From: Clostridium sp. 1001271st1 H5
Lineage (GTDB): Bacteria; Bacillota; Clostridia; Lachnospirales; Lachnospiraceae
Assembly: GCF_005845215.1 (NCBI RefSeq)
Contig: NZ_SPHO01000005.1
Span: 266,598-330,597 of the forward strand
Direction: 5' to 3'
DNA length: 64,000 nucleotides
Part shown: one piece after another, positions 1 through 9,187 of the stretch
Numbering within the stretch: the stretch's first letter is position 1
Layout: each line of letters starts with the position of its first letter
Notes under the pieces: generated by a model
What the model saw: the letters and a program-made list of their open reading frames with translations, nothing else
Told to the model about the DNA's origin: nothing
Databases searched by the model: none
Translations under genes and position numbers: made by a program

Positions 1-45
1 TAACTGTAAAACCGTCAAAATCTTAAATTTATGGAGGAAAACACA

Positions 46-171
46 ATGAAGAAGATCAGAAATCAGGTAACCAAGTTTCGCGCCGCTGTTGCCGTGAAAG
101 TCCTGCAGGCAAAGTATAAACTTTTTGAAAATACCGGGGAGGGGTATGTGGATACCGCGGTCTTTTCTTAA
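46..171 (+). pseudogene. 5' fragment of small pilin-like membrane protein (DUF6133-type), broken by transposon
   Basis: A strong GGAGG at 33-37 precedes ATG 46. The 41-residue product ends with the motif GEGYVDTAV and then a foreign F-S-stop. The two other copies in the window (325-555 and 12,570-12,782) continue after this point with a hydrophobic helix and end RRIQEMFNYAG. The missing 3' half is found at 12,660-12,782, directly after the right end of the transposon: joining 162 to 12,660 restores an uninterrupted frame (TAV-KILLCVVLG). The fragment is therefore the left half of the target gene. Confidence 0.85.
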
Positions 172-190
172 CTTCAACGACACTATATAA

Positions 191-296
191 ATGTATACGA
201 TATAGATAGTGGTCAATCCCTTTAAACATAAGGGATTAGTAGAGGAAATGAATCAGGCAGAGACAGTGTTATATTCCCTGTTTCATGTACACGATA
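191..296. repeat. Two direct copies of a recombinase-site-like motif at transposon left end
   Basis: ATGTATACGATATAG (191-205) and ATGTACACGATA (285-296) are direct repeats in an otherwise gene-free 153-base stretch. The inverse complement occurs 15 bases inside the right end (12,626-12,638). The position near both ends suggests binding sites for the tyrosine recombinases; this is inference. Confidence 0.5.
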
Positions 297-324
297 TAAA
301 CTATAAGGAAAGAGGTAGAATCCT

Positions 325-555
325 ATGAAAGAAAAGATGAATTCCATAAAGATAAAGGCAATAAGGCTGTATGCAAGGACGAGCGGTATCCTGACAGATA
401 AAAGAGGGGAAGGCTACATTGACACGGCCATTGTCATATTGATATCGGTGGTGCTTGGCGCTTTACTGCTGGCCGGATTATACGCCTTATTCGGAGACGT
501 TGTACTCCCTGAATTAACAAGGCGTATTCAGGAAATGTTCAATTATGCCGGATAA
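325..555 (+). CDS. Small pilin-like membrane protein (DUF6133-type), transposon-borne spare copy
   Basis: A 76-residue protein starting at ATG 325 after AAGGAAAGAGG. It has a basic N-terminus, the motif RGEGYIDTAIVIL at about residues 27-40, one hydrophobic helix (about 37-58) and the conserved end RRIQEMFNYAG. The GEGYxD motif just before the helix resembles a class III (Tad/Flp-type) prepilin processing region, and a prepilin peptidase is encoded at 12,772. It is clearly diverged at the DNA level from the interrupted native copy but conserves the protein, and lies inside the transposon just before the recombinase genes. It may supply the function destroyed by the insertion. The pilin role is inferred. 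Confidence 0.7.
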   Translation: MKEKMNSIKIKAIRLYARTSGILTDKRGEGYIDTAIVILISVVLGALLLAGLYALFGDVVLPELTRRIQEMFNYAG

Positions 556-620
556 AGGAAGTAAATGGTATGGATTCATGGTATAGTTAGCCTGTGCCAG
601 AGGCGCGGGAAGGATGAACC

Positions 621-1775
621 ATGAAAAAACGATTTCAGGTAAAACGGTTTCTATTTGAAACCACAGCAGGGGATAAGGTCTGCCGCTTTATGCTGACAGA
701 CCGGTTTCTCCCCATGCTGGCGCCAAATCAGTACATTGAGATGAAAAGCATCAATAAACTTGGCACGGGAAAAAGCTACGCCTACAAACTGTGCGTATAC
801 TTTAACTTTTTGCATGAGAAGCATCATACGAATTATGAGGCGGCAATTAACAGACAGGTGTTGGGTTTTGTAGATTATTTGATTTATGGAGATAAGGAAA
901 ATCTGAGGATATTGAGTCTGCAGGAAAGTCTCCGTTACAGTACGTTATCCGGCTATGTGACCGCAATAACAGACTTTTATCGCTGGCTTGACCAGACCTA
1001 CGGAAGTGAGATGGTGTTTTACGAAGGAGAGCGCAGGTGTCGTCCGCAGTCCTATCTATATGGGCAAATCTACACCTATCAGTATAAATACCTGATTAAC
1101 CGGATACTGCCCGATGTAAAAGGAAGTAGAGAATACATTAAATGGTATACAGATGAAGAGAAAGCGCTCCTTTGCAGCGGTTTTCATACGCTACGGGATA
1201 AGGCAGTGTTCCGGCTGACGCTGGAGGGATTCCGGATTGATGAGATACTCAGTATGCGTCTCAGTAATTATCAAGCCACGGAACGGTTGATACAGCCCTC
1301 ACGCTCCAAGATGAGGCAGGCTGCGGTCAGTGGGTATGAGAATAAGCTTCGTACCGTGCGGATATGTGAAGAGACGGCAAGGGTATTGAATGATTATCTT
1401 TTTGTAGAGCGGCCGTCTGCTGAAAATGAGGGCGGTATCATAAGTGATTGGTTATTCCTTACTTTATACGGGAAATCGATGGGACAGCCGCTCACTTATC
1501 ATAACTATCGCAAAATCCTGAGAGACTGTGCTGAACGCTGTGGCATCTCAGCAGTAAATGTCAGAACTCATAGTGGCAGGAGCACGAAGGTGATGGAGGT
1601 ATTGGAGCATAACGCATTACATCCGGAGCAGGAAAAATCAAACATCCAAATCAAGGCTCTGTTTGGATGGTCGCAGATTGATTCTATTCAGCCGTATATG
1701 AACCATAACAGTGAGATTATGGCCAACGCCGCATACAAGCGCCATAGTAAAAAGGATGGTGGTGGTAATGATTAA
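621..1775 (+). CDS. tnpA: Tyrosine recombinase, TnpA-like (first of trio)
   Basis: A 384-residue site-specific recombinase with GGAAGGA upstream of ATG 621. The SAM-like N-terminal DNA-binding half covers about residues 40-150. The catalytic half shows Arg205 in LEGFRIDEIL, His317 and Arg320 in THSGR, Trp350 in LFGWS in place of the second His, and the nucleophile Tyr359 in QPYMNH. Length and order match Tn554 TnpA (about 360 residues). It overlaps the next gene by 8 bases, so the recombinases are probably made together. It would cut and rejoin transposon ends with the other recombinases. Confidence 0.85.
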   Translation: MKKRFQVKRFLFETTAGDKVCRFMLTDRFLPMLAPNQYIEMKSINKLGTGKSYAYKLCVYFNFLHEKHHTNYEAAINRQVLGFVDYLIYGDKENLRILSLQESLRYSTLSGYVTAITDFYRWLDQTYGSEMVFYEGERRCRPQSYLYGQIYTYQYKYLINRILPDVKGSREYIKWYTDEEKALLCSGFHTLRDKAVFRLTLEGFRIDEILSMRLSNYQATERLIQPSRSKMRQAAVSGYENKLRTVRICEETARVLNDYLFVERPSAENEGGIISDWLFLTLYGKSMGQPLTYHNYRKILRDCAERCGISAVNVRTHSGRSTKVMEVLEHNALHPEQEKSNIQIKALFGWSQIDSIQPYMNHNSEIMANAAYKRHSKKDGGGND

Positions 1776-3990
1776 AATCACACAGAGAATCACTGCTTCT
1801 GCTGTCTGGGACATTGAGGGAACCGAGGTACGCCTGCCGTATCGGAAGGAGTATCCGGAGCCGGTAATGAGGAAGAAAATTGAGGACTACCGGAGTGTTT
1901 TGGAAAGCATGACTTATGAGCATGACAATATTGGACTTTGCGAAGCGTTTACCGTCTTTGGAGGGATTGCTTTCGTGGCAATCGGACTAACATGCAGGGA
2001 AGCGTTTCTACAATGCTTTTCTTACTATGCAATGCAGTTTGCACGGGAGTGGGCTGATGGAGAAAAGTGTCTGAAAGCTAAATACATTGGCTATGAGTAT
2101 GTGTTTGCAAAGATGCTACAAAATGAAGCAATAAGAATTCATTATGATTTCCGATATATCTTAGATCAGGCAAATGGAGGGGATTTCTGCCAAAAGAATG
2201 AAGATGCTTTTGCAGAGCATTGGATTTCAGTCATGAGACCTCTTATGAAAAGCGGTTCATCTCTTTCAGAAGTGTCAAACCGGGTGGGTGATGTAAGGGT
2301 ATCCAGGTATCTAATGCAGATACCAGACCAGACGCTTGCGTATTTAAAAGATATTGCCGGAAGTTATACGCAAAGGCGGGAATTAATCAGCCTTACGAAA
2401 ATGAATAACTTTATTCTGGGAAATGACAGCCGGACAGGGTTTGCAGGTGCAGAACCGGACTTTCTGAAGCTACTAAAGCAGATTACAGAGGAAGAAACAG
2501 AAATCCAGAGGACACGATTTATTAAGGAAAACAGGAAAGAAATGTCGCTGCATAAGGATGTGTGGATTTTATATCAAAGACATGGAACCGGTCTGAAACT
2601 GCTGACTGTGGATTTTCGTAAGGTAAATCAGCCGTCATTCCGAAAAGAGACAAAGTGTTTCCTGAAGGTAAGGTTTTCAGGCCACATACGCGCCAGTGAT
2701 AGAAGCCACATCTCCATTTTTAATGCAGTGAACCGGATTTGTGAAATGAATGATTGCATACGGCATTTTTCTGATATCGATCATATAGACGTAAAAAAGC
2801 TGCAGATATCCTTGGAGCAGGAGATGGATCAATCAAAAATCATGACCATGTTCTCTGCCTGCCGAACTTTATACCATTATCTTTGCTCAGACGAGAATGA
2901 CAGTAAACTTCCTAAACCTCATAGTAATCCGTTCGAGAGCCTGCATTTTGTAAACGCTAAGCAATATCATAAGAATACACCATATATTCCGGATAAGGTT
3001 ATAGAAGAACTTTCTGACCGGCTGGCGGAACTGGATGGGACAGACAGGCTGATATTCCAGATATTCTCCGAAACCGGAATGAGGGCCAAAGAGGTGGCAT
3101 TTTTAGAAGCGGACTGTCTTACAACCGCTCGTTATGATGGGGCAGTGAAGCTAAAATATGTCCCTTACAAGACGCTAAAGGCCAGACGCCGCAATGGAAT
3201 CGGCGAGTATCATAGTGTTTACATCTCGGCGGAGTTAGCAGATAAAATTAAAAAGCAGATTACTGTCAGTGGGGAACTTCGCAGGGAACATAGTCTTCCT
3301 TATATTTTTCTGCATCAGAAGAAAGGCTATAAGGTTGCAATGCTGAATGTAGAGTATTTCATTTCAAAAGTAAATAAGCTGATTCATAAATATGAGATTT
3401 GTGATGACAGCGGCGAGCTTTGGAACTTTACCAGCAGACAGTGCCGCAAAACACTTGTGGTAAACATGATTGAAAACGGCGCCACCACCATGGAACTTGT
3501 CTATCAACTGGGGCATTTGAACCAGAGCACAGTCATGCAGTATTATGCGGAAGTTAAATCAGCCAGACTGGCAGAAATGAATACCAAGTTTTTTAAAGAG
3601 CAGTTTCACCTGTTGTTATCCGATGAACAACTTACCACGTTCTCGGAAGAAGAGAGACGGCTCTTATATGTTGATTTTCGTTTGGGAAAGCGCCGTGTAG
3701 AATTCGGTTTCTGTACAAGGAAACTGTGCGATGGAGCATGTAAAAGCCGCAGCCGTTCTGTCCATTGTGCCAACTGCCCGCATCTGTGCACGGGAATAAA
3801 ATATCTGCCATTCTGGAAAGAATTGCTGCAGTCTCAGGAAGCACGGATGCAGGTATTGATAAAGGGCTATCAACGGGTGGAAGTAGCAGATTATGAAGAA
3901 TATATAGAGTACCGGCAGGAAATGCAGTTATTGGCTGCTTATAGGAATATCGTTGAGATGATAGAGAAAAGTGGAGGTAGTTGTCTATGA
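1768..3990 (+). CDS. tnpB: Tyrosine recombinase, TnpB-like (second of trio)
   Basis: A 740-residue protein; ATG 1768 is preferred over an upstream ATG at 1711 because it overlaps the tnpA stop and follows AAAGGATGG. The long N-terminal region is of unknown fold. The C-terminal recombinase domain shows the Arg of SETGMRAKEVAFLE, a variant box TSRQCRKT (Arg in place of the usual His), LGHLNQS and the Tyr of VMQYYAE. After the domain comes a Cys-rich tail (GFCTRKLCDGAC, CANCPHLC) that looks metal-binding, as in Tn554-type TnpB. It overlaps the third recombinase by four bases (ATGA). Confidence 0.85.
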   Translation: MIKITQRITASAVWDIEGTEVRLPYRKEYPEPVMRKKIEDYRSVLESMTYEHDNIGLCEAFTVFGGIAFVAIGLTCREAFLQCFSYYAMQFAREWADGEKCLKAKYIGYEYVFAKMLQNEAIRIHYDFRYILDQANGGDFCQKNEDAFAEHWISVMRPLMKSGSSLSEVSNRVGDVRVSRYLMQIPDQTLAYLKDIAGSYTQRRELISLTKMNNFILGNDSRTGFAGAEPDFLKLLKQITEEETEIQRTRFIKENRKEMSLHKDVWILYQRHGTGLKLLTVDFRKVNQPSFRKETKCFLKVRFSGHIRASDRSHISIFNAVNRICEMNDCIRHFSDIDHIDVKKLQISLEQEMDQSKIMTMFSACRTLYHYLCSDENDSKLPKPHSNPFESLHFVNAKQYHKNTPYIPDKVIEELSDRLAELDGTDRLIFQIFSETGMRAKEVAFLEADCLTTARYDGAVKLKYVPYKTLKARRRNGIGEYHSVYISAELADKIKKQITVSGELRREHSLPYIFLHQKKGYKVAMLNVEYFISKVNKLIHKYEICDDSGELWNFTSRQCRKTLVVNMIENGATTMELVYQLGHLNQSTVMQYYAEVKSARLAEMNTKFFKEQFHLLLSDEQLTTFSEEERRLLYVDFRLGKRRVEFGFCTRKLCDGACKSRSRSVHCANCPHLCTGIKYLPFWKELLQSQEARMQVLIKGYQRVEVADYEEYIEYRQEMQLLAAYRNIVEMIEKSGGSCL

Positions 3991-5504
3991 GTGCGATACC
4001 AAAACAGAAGTATATTGAGTATTACAAAAAATGTGAGGAAAAACGGTATCGGGATTTTTTAGACAGCTTATCTGATAACATTTCTTTTGACAGTGACAGG
4101 TGGATCTGTGAGAAGCAGCTTAAAAATCAGTCCCAGCTTCTGAGCAAGGTCACGATTTATTTTTCAATGGTTCCAGAGCAGCATAGAGAGATGGTAAAAT
4201 ACTTTGCACTGATCCGATTAGTGGAGGGGAAAGGCGTGGGTACAGTTTGTGGAAATGTGGGGAATATCGCCAACTTTCTTCGGTTTATGGCTGATATTTC
4301 ACTATCAGAAATTCAGGTAACAACCGCTTCCCGATTTAAAGAATATTTGGATGGAAAAGGCTACAGTGAAAGTAGCAGAAGCAGTATCTGGTCAGCCGTG
4401 GGTGTTTTTCTTAATCGGATGAGTGATTTTGAAAAAATGAAACTGCCGAATCCTTTTTACAATAATCCCTATCAGTCAAAGCGGCTTGTAGATCAGAAAT
4501 ATGTACCGGAGTATGTAGCGAAGCAGCTTGACCGGATATTTATGGAAGAGGATATTCCCGTGACAACGCGCTGTATTTACTGGCTGCTGCGGCTGATTCC
4601 ATCCAGGATATCGGAGATTCTGGGTATGAAGATTGAATGTCTCAAGCCTTTTGATGGACATTACTGTCTTTTTATTCCTATGTGGAAACAAAATGGCGGG
4701 TATAAAGAACCAATCATGCGTACTATTCACATCGAGAATAAGGAAATGGGGGGACATCTGATTGCTCTAATTCAGGGGCAACAGATAATGGCAATGTCTT
4801 ACCAATGTTATCTGCCGGAAGAGAAGCAAGGGGCGCTGTTTGCATACCGGTCACAGATTCTACAAAATGGCGTTTGGTATTCGGAAAACAGATACAGTGT
4901 GGCATCATGGCCGTATATATCCTATCAGTTAAAAGAAATTTGCAGAAGATATGATGTACGGGATGAAAATGGAGCAGAGTATGTGGTAACTTCGCACCAG
5001 TTCCGCCATAATGGGGTTACAGACCGGCTCAGGGCAGGGTTTACTCTGCCGCAAATCGCGGAGATGACGGCACACCATGGCACGGCAATGCTTTATGCCT
5101 CGTATGCGCATCTAAATCTGTTCCCTGAGACAATAGTAGAGCCAATGAAGTATCAGACAGAGGCAGAGAATCCATATGTGCTGTTTGGAGGAAGGATTCT
5201 GAATATGGATTCCGTTACAGAGTCAAGATTGCTTAAAAATATCCGCGCCCACAGGGTGCCGGGCGGAGTATGTGCTGATATCACTCATTGCAGGAGCGGT
5301 GTTTGGGAATGCATCAGTTGCAGGGATTTTGTGCCGGAAATGGAACAACTGGTATATTTCAAGGAGCAGGCGGCTGATTGGGAATCTAAAGCGGAGAAGT
5401 TCAGGAGCGACAGACAGCTAGCAGATAATTTTACGGCAATAGCCGCAGGATTTAAAGCCATTGTGGAAAAATTGGAAAGAGGGGACGAGGATGAGAAGGA
5501 ATAA
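3987..5504 (+). CDS. Tyrosine recombinase (third of trio)
   Basis: A 505-residue protein; ATG 3987 sits 9 bases after GGAGG and overlaps the previous stop. A TTG at 3981 is a less likely start. Catalytic motifs are Arg in RLIPSRISEILG, TSHQFRHNG (HxxR) and AHHGTAML followed by the Tyr of YASYAHL. The C-terminus carries a Cys/His cluster (CADITHC, CISC), as in the second recombinase, suggesting shared zinc-ribbon use. Classic Tn554 has only two tyrosine recombinases, so this element belongs to a three-recombinase variant. All three probably act together at the transposon ends. Confidence 0.8.
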   Translation: MSAIPKQKYIEYYKKCEEKRYRDFLDSLSDNISFDSDRWICEKQLKNQSQLLSKVTIYFSMVPEQHREMVKYFALIRLVEGKGVGTVCGNVGNIANFLRFMADISLSEIQVTTASRFKEYLDGKGYSESSRSSIWSAVGVFLNRMSDFEKMKLPNPFYNNPYQSKRLVDQKYVPEYVAKQLDRIFMEEDIPVTTRCIYWLLRLIPSRISEILGMKIECLKPFDGHYCLFIPMWKQNGGYKEPIMRTIHIENKEMGGHLIALIQGQQIMAMSYQCYLPEEKQGALFAYRSQILQNGVWYSENRYSVASWPYISYQLKEICRRYDVRDENGAEYVVTSHQFRHNGVTDRLRAGFTLPQIAEMTAHHGTAMLYASYAHLNLFPETIVEPMKYQTEAENPYVLFGGRILNMDSVTESRLLKNIRAHRVPGGVCADITHCRSGVWECISCRDFVPEMEQLVYFKEQAADWESKAEKFRSDRQLADNFTAIAAGFKAIVEKLERGDEDEKE

Positions 5505-5880
5505 AGGACTGCCCAAGCAATTAACTGAGAAACAGGAGCTTTTGCGTCAGCAGTCGATTAATAAGGTTTTGAGAGCGATTGAGCAACTGAAGGCGGAAGG
5601 AAGGAGCGTGACGATTACGGCGCTGGTGGAATTCACAGGGCTTTCCCGGTCTGTATTTTCTAAAGGTCATATCAGGGAACTGCTTGTGGATTATGGATAT
5701 TCCGGGATAAAGACGCAGGAGCGTAAGAAAAGTACAAAGAAAGAGAAATTGGCGGATATTGTAGCTGAAAAAGATAGGAAGATACAGGAACTTCGTGCGC
5801 AGAAGGAGGAATTGGAAAGGGAGTGTGAGTTACTGCGAGGGAGGATATTCCTTCTTATGCAGGGGGAAGCAAGAAAATAG
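5491..5880 (+). CDS. tnpC: TnpC-like small transposition protein (HTH plus coiled coil)
   Basis: A 129-residue protein; ATG 5491 overlaps the preceding stop by 14 bases and follows GGGGACGAGG. Residues about 20-65 look like a helix-turn-helix (TITALVEFTGLSRSVFSKG). The C-terminal third is a charged coiled coil (EKDRKIQELRAQKEELERE). This matches the size and layout of TnpC/DUF6262 proteins of Tn554-type elements, which affect orientation or efficiency of transposition. It ends the recombinase operon. Confidence 0.75.
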   Translation: MRRNKGLPKQLTEKQELLRQQSINKVLRAIEQLKAEGRSVTITALVEFTGLSRSVFSKGHIRELLVDYGYSGIKTQERKKSTKKEKLADIVAEKDRKIQELRAQKEELERECELLRGRIFLLMQGEARK

Positions 5881-5954
5881 TTGCATAAAACAGCTGCTTT
5901 TATTTTATGAAAATATAAATGTACAAATAAATACGGAAAAAACAAAATTAGATG

Positions 5955-5982
5955 TTGATTTATTCGCGAAATGGCATATAAT
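5955..5982 (+). promoter_or_regulatory. Sigma-A-type promoter for the cargo operon
   Basis: TTGATT (5955-5960), a 16-base spacer and TATAAT (5977-5982) lie in the AT-rich gap between the recombinase operon and the ATPase gene, 43 bases before its start codon. The cargo therefore probably has its own promoter. Confidence 0.6.
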
Positions 5983-6024
5983 AAGATTAAGAGCGTAAAA
6001 GAGTGTGAAATGAAGGAGAGTGCC

Positions 6025-7320
6025 ATGCTGATACAGTTTAACTTTAAAAATTTTAAATCCTTCCGGGATGAGGTATCCCTGGATTTGTCGGCTACAAAGA
6101 TAACGGAGCATGAAGATCATGTGGTGGAGATGGCAAATGATAAGTTGCTGAAGGTTGCGGCCATCTATGGTGCAAATGCCAGCGGAAAGTCTAATATTTA
6201 CGATGCTTTTAAATTCATGAGCTATTATGTGGAGGAATCCTTTAAGTTTGGCGGTGAAAGCGACAGCAGGCAAAAAACAGATTCTGCTTACATCAGGGTA
6301 AGCCCGTTTTTGTTTGACAGCAAGAGCAGGAGTGAGGAATCAACCTTTGAAGTATTCTTTGTTGATAATTCGGAGAATACGGGAAAAATTTATCAGTATG
6401 GGTTTGCGCTACAGAATGACGAAGTGGTGGAGGAATGGTTTTATTCCAAGGCCAAGACAGCGAGAAACCGATATAAGACTATTTTTTACCGAAAAAAAGG
6501 AGATGAACTGGAAGTAAACGGGCTGCCAAAGAGTAGTATTGAAAATATAAAGGTCGCATTGGAAAAGGAGACTCTGATTGTATCGCTAGGGGCAAAGCTA
6601 AAGATATCGAAACTGAAAAGGGTAAGAGACTGGTTTTTGAATAACGAGGTTGTGGACTTCGGAAATCCCGCAGAGAACTTTTTCCGTTCTCAGGTGCTGC
6701 CGAAAGGTTTTACCACCAGTAGAGAAATACAGAGCAATGTAGTAAACTATTTTGCATCATTTGATAATGCCATTTGTGATTTTAAAGTGGAGGAAGTTCA
6801 GCGGGAAATTGAAAAAGAGTCCGATCTCAGTTATAAGATTGACGCATTGCATAAGATGGCGGATTGTGATGAATTTGAATCTATTCCGTTGAAAAGTGAA
6901 TCCAGTGGGACGCTAAAGATGTTTGCCTTATATCCATCTTTGAAAGAGGTGCTTGATAACGGCGGAACCTTGTTTGTAGATGAACTGAATGCAAGGCTTC
7001 ATCCGTTATTGGTCAGAAACATTATATTGACCTTTTTATCACCGGAAATCAACACCAATCATGCGCAGATGATTTTTACCACACATGACATCTGGCAGTT
7101 ATCTAATGAGCTGTTGCGCCGGGATGAGATATGGCTGGTGGACAAGAATCAGGATGGGGTTTCCGATTTGTATTCCCTTGCTGATTTCAAGGATGAAGAC
7201 GGAAATAAGGTACGCCGTGATGAAGCGTTGGCGAAGAATTATCTGACGGGCAGCTATGGCGCTATCCCTGCGCTCCGACCTATGGAAATGTTAAAGGGGA
7301 GGAACACGGATGGCGAATAA
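6025..7320 (+). CDS. AAA-family ATPase, RloA/AbiLi-like defence ATPase
   Basis: A 431-residue protein; ATG 6025 is chosen because AAGGAG (6013-6018) precedes it and the product begins with the family-typical MLIQFNFKNFKSF. Walker A is GANASGKS (about 49-56). An ABC-like region precedes Walker B (TLFVDELNARLHP), followed by a switch motif FTTHD. This is an AAA15/OLD-type ATPase. It overlaps the RloB-like gene, the pairing seen in AbiL and, with a different TOPRIM partner, in PARIS. Known systems of this shape sense phage infection with the ATPase and release a TOPRIM nuclease. Function here is inferred from the pair. Confidence 0.8.
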   Translation: MLIQFNFKNFKSFRDEVSLDLSATKITEHEDHVVEMANDKLLKVAAIYGANASGKSNIYDAFKFMSYYVEESFKFGGESDSRQKTDSAYIRVSPFLFDSKSRSEESTFEVFFVDNSENTGKIYQYGFALQNDEVVEEWFYSKAKTARNRYKTIFYRKKGDELEVNGLPKSSIENIKVALEKETLIVSLGAKLKISKLKRVRDWFLNNEVVDFGNPAENFFRSQVLPKGFTTSREIQSNVVNYFASFDNAICDFKVEEVQREIEKESDLSYKIDALHKMADCDEFESIPLKSESSGTLKMFALYPSLKEVLDNGGTLFVDELNARLHPLLVRNIILTFLSPEINTNHAQMIFTTHDIWQLSNELLRRDEIWLVDKNQDGVSDLYSLADFKDEDGNKVRRDEALAKNYLTGSYGAIPALRPMEMLKGRNTDGE

Positions 7321-7975
7321 GAGCGGAGGAAAGCCTAGCGACCGCAGGGCCGGAAAGAGGAAAGACCGGAATCAGCGGATGGGGCAGAGAGTACCGGAAC
7401 TGGGATATTACCTGATTGTGACAGACACTGAAGAGACGGAGAAGAATTACTTTGAGGGACTTCGTGACAGTATACCGGCGGAATTGAAAGATCGGCTGAT
7501 TATTAAGGTAGAAAAGGCTAAGACGGTAGAACTGGTGAAAAGAGCTTTGGAGCTTGTCGGAAAAGAATCACAATACCGGATACCATGGATTGTGTTTGAC
7601 CGGGATCAGGTGAAGGGATTTGATGAGATTATATGGACGGCGGAGAAAAACGGTGTACATGCCGGATGGTCAAATCCCTGCTTTGAGATATGGATGTATG
7701 CGTACTTTGGAGAGATGCCTGCAATCAGGGAATCTTATACCTGCTGTGACCGGTTTGCGGATAAGTTTGAGAAGGTTACCAGGCAGAAGTATTATAAGAA
7801 CGACAGGGATGTTTATCGCAAACTGGTACAGTATGGTGATTTTGAACAGGCGGTTGTAGTGGCGGAGAGAAGCCTGAAGAAGTGTGTGGATGACGGGAAG
7901 AAGCTGCCATCGGAGATGTGGCCGGCTTGTAAGGTGCATCGGTTGGTGGCGGAGATAATCTATAAGACAATATAA
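7310..7975 (+). CDS. RloB-like TOPRIM-type protein, partner of the upstream ATPase
   Basis: A 221-residue protein starting at ATG 7310 after GGGGAGG, overlapping the ATPase gene by 11 bases. A basic N-terminus precedes YYLIVTDTEETEKNYFEGL, with an acidic motif and the E-x-x-Y-F-x-G-L pattern of RloB. Then comes IPWIVFDRDQV, a D-x-D TOPRIM-like metal site, and SNPCFEIWMY. RloB/AbiLii proteins are the probable nuclease effectors of two-gene abortive-infection modules. Tight coupling to the ATPase supports a complex. Confidence 0.75.
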   Translation: MANKSGGKPSDRRAGKRKDRNQRMGQRVPELGYYLIVTDTEETEKNYFEGLRDSIPAELKDRLIIKVEKAKTVELVKRALELVGKESQYRIPWIVFDRDQVKGFDEIIWTAEKNGVHAGWSNPCFEIWMYAYFGEMPAIRESYTCCDRFADKFEKVTRQKYYKNDRDVYRKLVQYGDFEQAVVVAERSLKKCVDDGKKLPSEMWPACKVHRLVAEIIYKTI

Positions 7976-7999
7976 TGTCGATGAATTGGGGAGGTAAAA

Positions 8000-9181
8000 A
8001 TGTCCAAGAGAAATGGTGATTTTTTTGAAAAAAAGAAGGTATGGTCCGAAATTAAAGACCAATTACTGGGGTGTTATTTAGTGCCGTATTTTTCAAAGAT
8101 TTCTATGACAAAGAAACCTGTTTACTATATAGATGCGTTTGCCGGAAAAGGAAAATTTGATGATGGTAGTCCAGGATCTCCGATAATTGCATTAGATATA
8201 ATAAGTAAATTTCCAAATAGTAAAATTTGTTCAGCTTTTATAGAATTAAATTATGCAAATGATTTAATGGAAAATATAAAAAGGTATCCAAATACTAAGA
8301 TTGTCGAAGGTAGATATGAAGACTACATTGAAAATTTACTTGTAAGTAGAGCAGAACAGAATATTTTTGTATACATAGATCCTTATGGAATAAAATCTTT
8401 GAAATTTTCTATATTTGAGAAATGGAAAAATCACAAGTTTAATTCTATTGAAATATTATTAAATTTCAATTCATTTGGTTTCATAAGGGAAGCTTGTAAC
8501 GCTCTGAATGTTAGGTTTAATTTAAGTGACTTAGATGATGTTTTAATCAATGCAGAACAATTTGATGGTTCAGAAAGAAAGTCTATAAATGAATTAAGTG
8601 AAGTGGCAGGAGGCGATTATTGGAAAGATATTATAGAAGATTATAAAGCAGGTATTTTTGACGGATATGAGGCTGAAAGAAAGTTTATAACTCAATATTG
8701 TTTGAACCTAAGGCGGGTTTTTAGATATGTATTGAATATGCCCATAAGATTAAAAAAGGGTCAGAGACCAAAATATAGAATGATTTACGCAACGAATCAC
8801 CAAGACGGTTGTATATTAATGAATGACAATATGTGTAAGCGCTGGGAGGCATTAGAAGAAATACAGAATTATGGACAATTAAGTTTGTTTGAACAGGATG
8901 CTGAAAATAATGTAATAGATGAATCAGAATTATTAGAATTACTTGAAAGAGAAATTAAGCAGATTACAAATTATGTTCATTTCAATATATTCTTGGCAGA
9001 TTTTATTATGAAAGTTGGCGTTAGATATTCTCAGGGGGAGGTAACTAAACAGCTTTCAGAATTAGAAAGGACAGGGAAAATTGAAGTACGCAGATATCCC
9101 GTGTATACAGATACAGGGAGAAACTCAAAGTTTTGGTCAGAGAAGAAAGGACAAACTGTTGAATTTAAGTACAGAAAGTGA
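8000..9181 (+). CDS. tcmP: Three-Cys-motif partner protein TcmP
   Basis: A 393-residue protein with GGGGAGG before ATG 8000. It shows the family hallmarks: YIDAFAGKGKFDDGSPGSP (about 44-62), resembling a nucleotide- or SAM-binding loop, SAFIELN, and FVYIDPYGIKSL. The remainder includes a winged-helix-like C-terminus (EVTKQLSELERTGKIEVRRY). TcmP proteins are found beside three-Cys radical-SAM-like proteins of the phage Gp37/Gp68 family, as here. Biochemical activity is not established; a Rossmann/methyltransferase-like fold is likely. Base composition becomes markedly AT-rich from this gene, unlike the recombinases and the ICE. Confidence 0.75.
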   Translation: MSKRNGDFFEKKKVWSEIKDQLLGCYLVPYFSKISMTKKPVYYIDAFAGKGKFDDGSPGSPIIALDIISKFPNSKICSAFIELNYANDLMENIKRYPNTKIVEGRYEDYIENLLVSRAEQNIFVYIDPYGIKSLKFSIFEKWKNHKFNSIEILLNFNSFGFIREACNALNVRFNLSDLDDVLINAEQFDGSERKSINELSEVAGGDYWKDIIEDYKAGIFDGYEAERKFITQYCLNLRRVFRYVLNMPIRLKKGQRPKYRMIYATNHQDGCILMNDNMCKRWEALEEIQNYGQLSLFEQDAENNVIDESELLELLEREIKQITNYVHFNIFLADFIMKVGVRYSQGEVTKQLSELERTGKIEVRRYPVYTDTGRNSKFWSEKKGQTVEFKYRK

Positions 9182-9187
9182 AAAATC

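Noticed and set aside
1711..1767. Earlier start for the second recombinase
   Set aside because: It would overlap tnpA by 65 bases without a ribosome site; ATG 1768 has both the short overlap and the site.
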